A DNA stretch of 5,532 bases, taken from NCBI GenBank assembly GCA_910587945.1, contig CAJUNI010000046.1, forward strand, positions 12,829 to 18,360. The letters are read 5' to 3'. The DNA comes from an uncultured Parvibacter sp. GTDB lineage: Bacteria > Actinomycetota > Coriobacteriia > Coriobacteriales > Eggerthellaceae. The notes under the pieces were generated by a model. The model was not told where the DNA came from, ran no database searches, and saw only the letters and a program-made list of their open reading frames with translations. Below are positions 4,394 through 5,532 of the stretch, in pieces (within the stretch, counting starts at the first letter, position 1; each line of letters begins with the position of its first letter). Made by a program: the position numbers and the translations under genes.

Positions 4394-5532
4394 TTAGACA
4401 TCCTCGTAGAACGGTACTGCCTCAGGAGCATGATCCTCTTTGCCCAAGAGACCCTTAGCGCGATCCTCTTCCTCCAACTGCTCAGCCTTCTTGATAGCCA
4501 GCAGGAAGGCAAACACGATGGCGCAAATACCGCCGACCAGCTTGCCACCCATAACGGCTGCAATCAATGACGGCTGGAAGTTTGCCGTAAAGGACAGGTG
4601 GTCGCCAAACAGGAAGGCGCAGCATACGGCAAAGGCCAACACGATAACCTTATCGCGAGCCTTCAAGCTCTTTACCATAGCAAGAGCGGCCAACACGTTA
4701 GCCGAAGCAGCCAACAGACCCGTGGTAGCGTCAGAGCTTAAGTGCACCAAACCACCAATCTTGGCCAACGGCTTTGCTAAGTAGCGCTTAATGAGATAAA
4801 CCATCGGGAAGGCACCGCAGAGCATCATGCCAATGGCACCAGAGGTCTCTAAGGCCCGGAAGATGTCTTCGTCATCGGCAATGATGGGGTCAAAGCCAAA
4901 GCCACCAAAGACCGTGGTGAAGACACCCGTGAAGTACTCCACTACCACCAGTACGAACACAATCTTCAAAGCGCTTTCCATCACACGACCAAAAACGATG
5001 AAGCCCTTAATCATGCCATCGGGAATGAACTTCAGGCCCACAGCCAACAGCACACAAACAATGATGAGTGGGATAAGGTTGATGCCAATCTGGCTGAAGG
5101 AAAGCATTACCTGGTAGGTTGCTTCTGCGTTGGTCGACACCGCTTCACGAATAACGGGGTGCGCCAAGGCAATAATCGCGCTGGCCACAAATACACCAAT
5201 AGGAATAGCCAGAAGACCGCTCATAACACCCAGCGCCAGGTATTTCCGGTCGCGTTTCTCCAGCATCTTCAAGGCCACGGGAATGGTGAACACGATAGTC
5301 GCGCCACCCATGTAGCCCGTCATCATAGCCATAATCCAGCTCTCACGGGTTTCAGCTAAGGCATCAGCCAGCTGATAGCCACCCATGTCCACCGCAATGA
5401 AGGTGGTGGCAGCCATAGCCGGGTCAGCGCCTAAGGCCCCAAAAGCCGGACCAAACACGCTGCTCACGAAGGCCGTGAGGTAGGGCGCTGAGGCCATAAT
5501 GCCTGCAACCGGCAAAAAGATCGGGCCGATAG
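4394..5532 (-). CDS. eutH: Ethanolamine permease EutH, N-terminus beyond window
   Basis: This integral inner-membrane protein takes ethanolamine into the cell for the cobalamin-dependent lyase EutBC. The 378 visible residues are almost wholly hydrophobic helices and follow enterobacterial EutH. Near the N-terminal edge are LGADPAMAATTF and VDMGGYQLA. Next come TIVFTIPVAL and the loop KRDRKYLALGV, then VGLKFIPDGMI. Later come GAFPMVYLIKRYLAKPL and, near the C-terminus, FLFGDHLSFTA and GGKLVGG. The frame stays open to the window edge, so the TTG at 5513-5515 is internal. By comparison with E. coli (408 residues) about 50-60 residues are missing. After the last helix there is a charged, mostly acidic cytoplasmic tail of roughly 30 residues (from KKAEQLEEEDRAKG) that E. 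coli EutH lacks. The gene is convergent with ogt and ends in a strong terminator, so it is the last gene of its transcript. Other eut genes, if present, lie beyond the right edge. Confidence 0.93.
   Translation of the reverse strand, partial: IGPIFLPVAGIMASAPYLTAFVSSVFGPAFGALGADPAMAATTFIAVDMGGYQLADALAETRESWIMAMMTGYMGGATIVFTIPVALKMLEKRDRKYLALGVMSGLLAIPIGVFVASAIIALAHPVIREAVSTNAEATYQVMLSFSQIGINLIPLIIVCVLLAVGLKFIPDGMIKGFIVFGRVMESALKIVFVLVVVEYFTGVFTTVFGGFGFDPIIADDEDIFRALETSGAIGMMLCGAFPMVYLIKRYLAKPLAKIGGLVHLSSDATTGLLAASANVLAALAMVKSLKARDKVIVLAFAVCCAFLFGDHLSFTANFQPSLIAAVMGGKLVGGICAIVFAFLLAIKKAEQLEEEDRAKGLLGKEDHAPEAVPFYEDV

Noticed and set aside
4440..5359. Several plus-strand frames inside eutH
   Set aside because: They are shadows of eutH on the opposite strand. 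The minus-strand frame shows clear EutH family motifs throughout.
1..5532. CRISPR arrays, tRNA or rRNA genes, insertion sequences, prophage genes
   Set aside because: No regularly spaced repeats, tRNA-like folds, transposase motifs or phage proteins were seen on either strand.

Overview
This window holds five protein-coding genes in ordinary chromosomal bacterial sequence. The two outer genes run off the window edges. The moderate-to-high GC by eye, strong AGGAGG-type ribosome binding sites, GTG/TTG starts and the mix of families suggest a high-GC Gram-positive bacterium (Actinomycetota, perhaps a Coriobacteriia-like host-associated lineage). A Bacillota host cannot be excluded. This placement is an inference, not a sequence match.

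Layout. (1) 1-493, minus strand: the N-terminal part of a secreted NlpC/P60 cell-wall peptidase. (2) 494-1138: a gene-free divergent region of about 645 bp. It holds several inverted repeats on the nlpC side, an extended -10 promoter facing right at 841-849, and then a long leader before the ABC-F gene. (3) 1139-2644, plus strand: a complete 501-residue ABC-F ATPase of the ribosome-acting type, followed by a hairpin terminator. (4) 2752-4243, plus strand: a two-gene alkylation-repair unit, alkA (3-methyladenine glycosylase II) then ogt (O6-alkylguanine transferase), 16 nt apart and with their own promoter at 2697-2725. (5) 4244-4393: a convergent intergenic gap with a strong hairpin whose U-tract serves the minus strand. 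(6) 4394-5532, minus strand: most of eutH, an ethanolamine permease, lacking its N-terminus at the window edge.

The genes form separate transcription units rather than one pathway. alkA and ogt plainly belong together: one excises N-alkylated bases and the other directly reverses O6-alkylguanine, with no Ada regulator visible here. The ABC-F gene looks separately controlled. Its leader of about 280 nt contains very short reading frames, including a hydrophobic nine-codon one. It ends in a hairpin that buries the Shine-Dalgarno sequence and that competes with an upstream eight-base-pair helix. This is the usual architecture of translation-attenuated ribosome-protection genes and is the most interesting part of the window. 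The second notable point is that Ogt keeps its catalytic residues but has leucine where the base-flipping arginine finger is expected.
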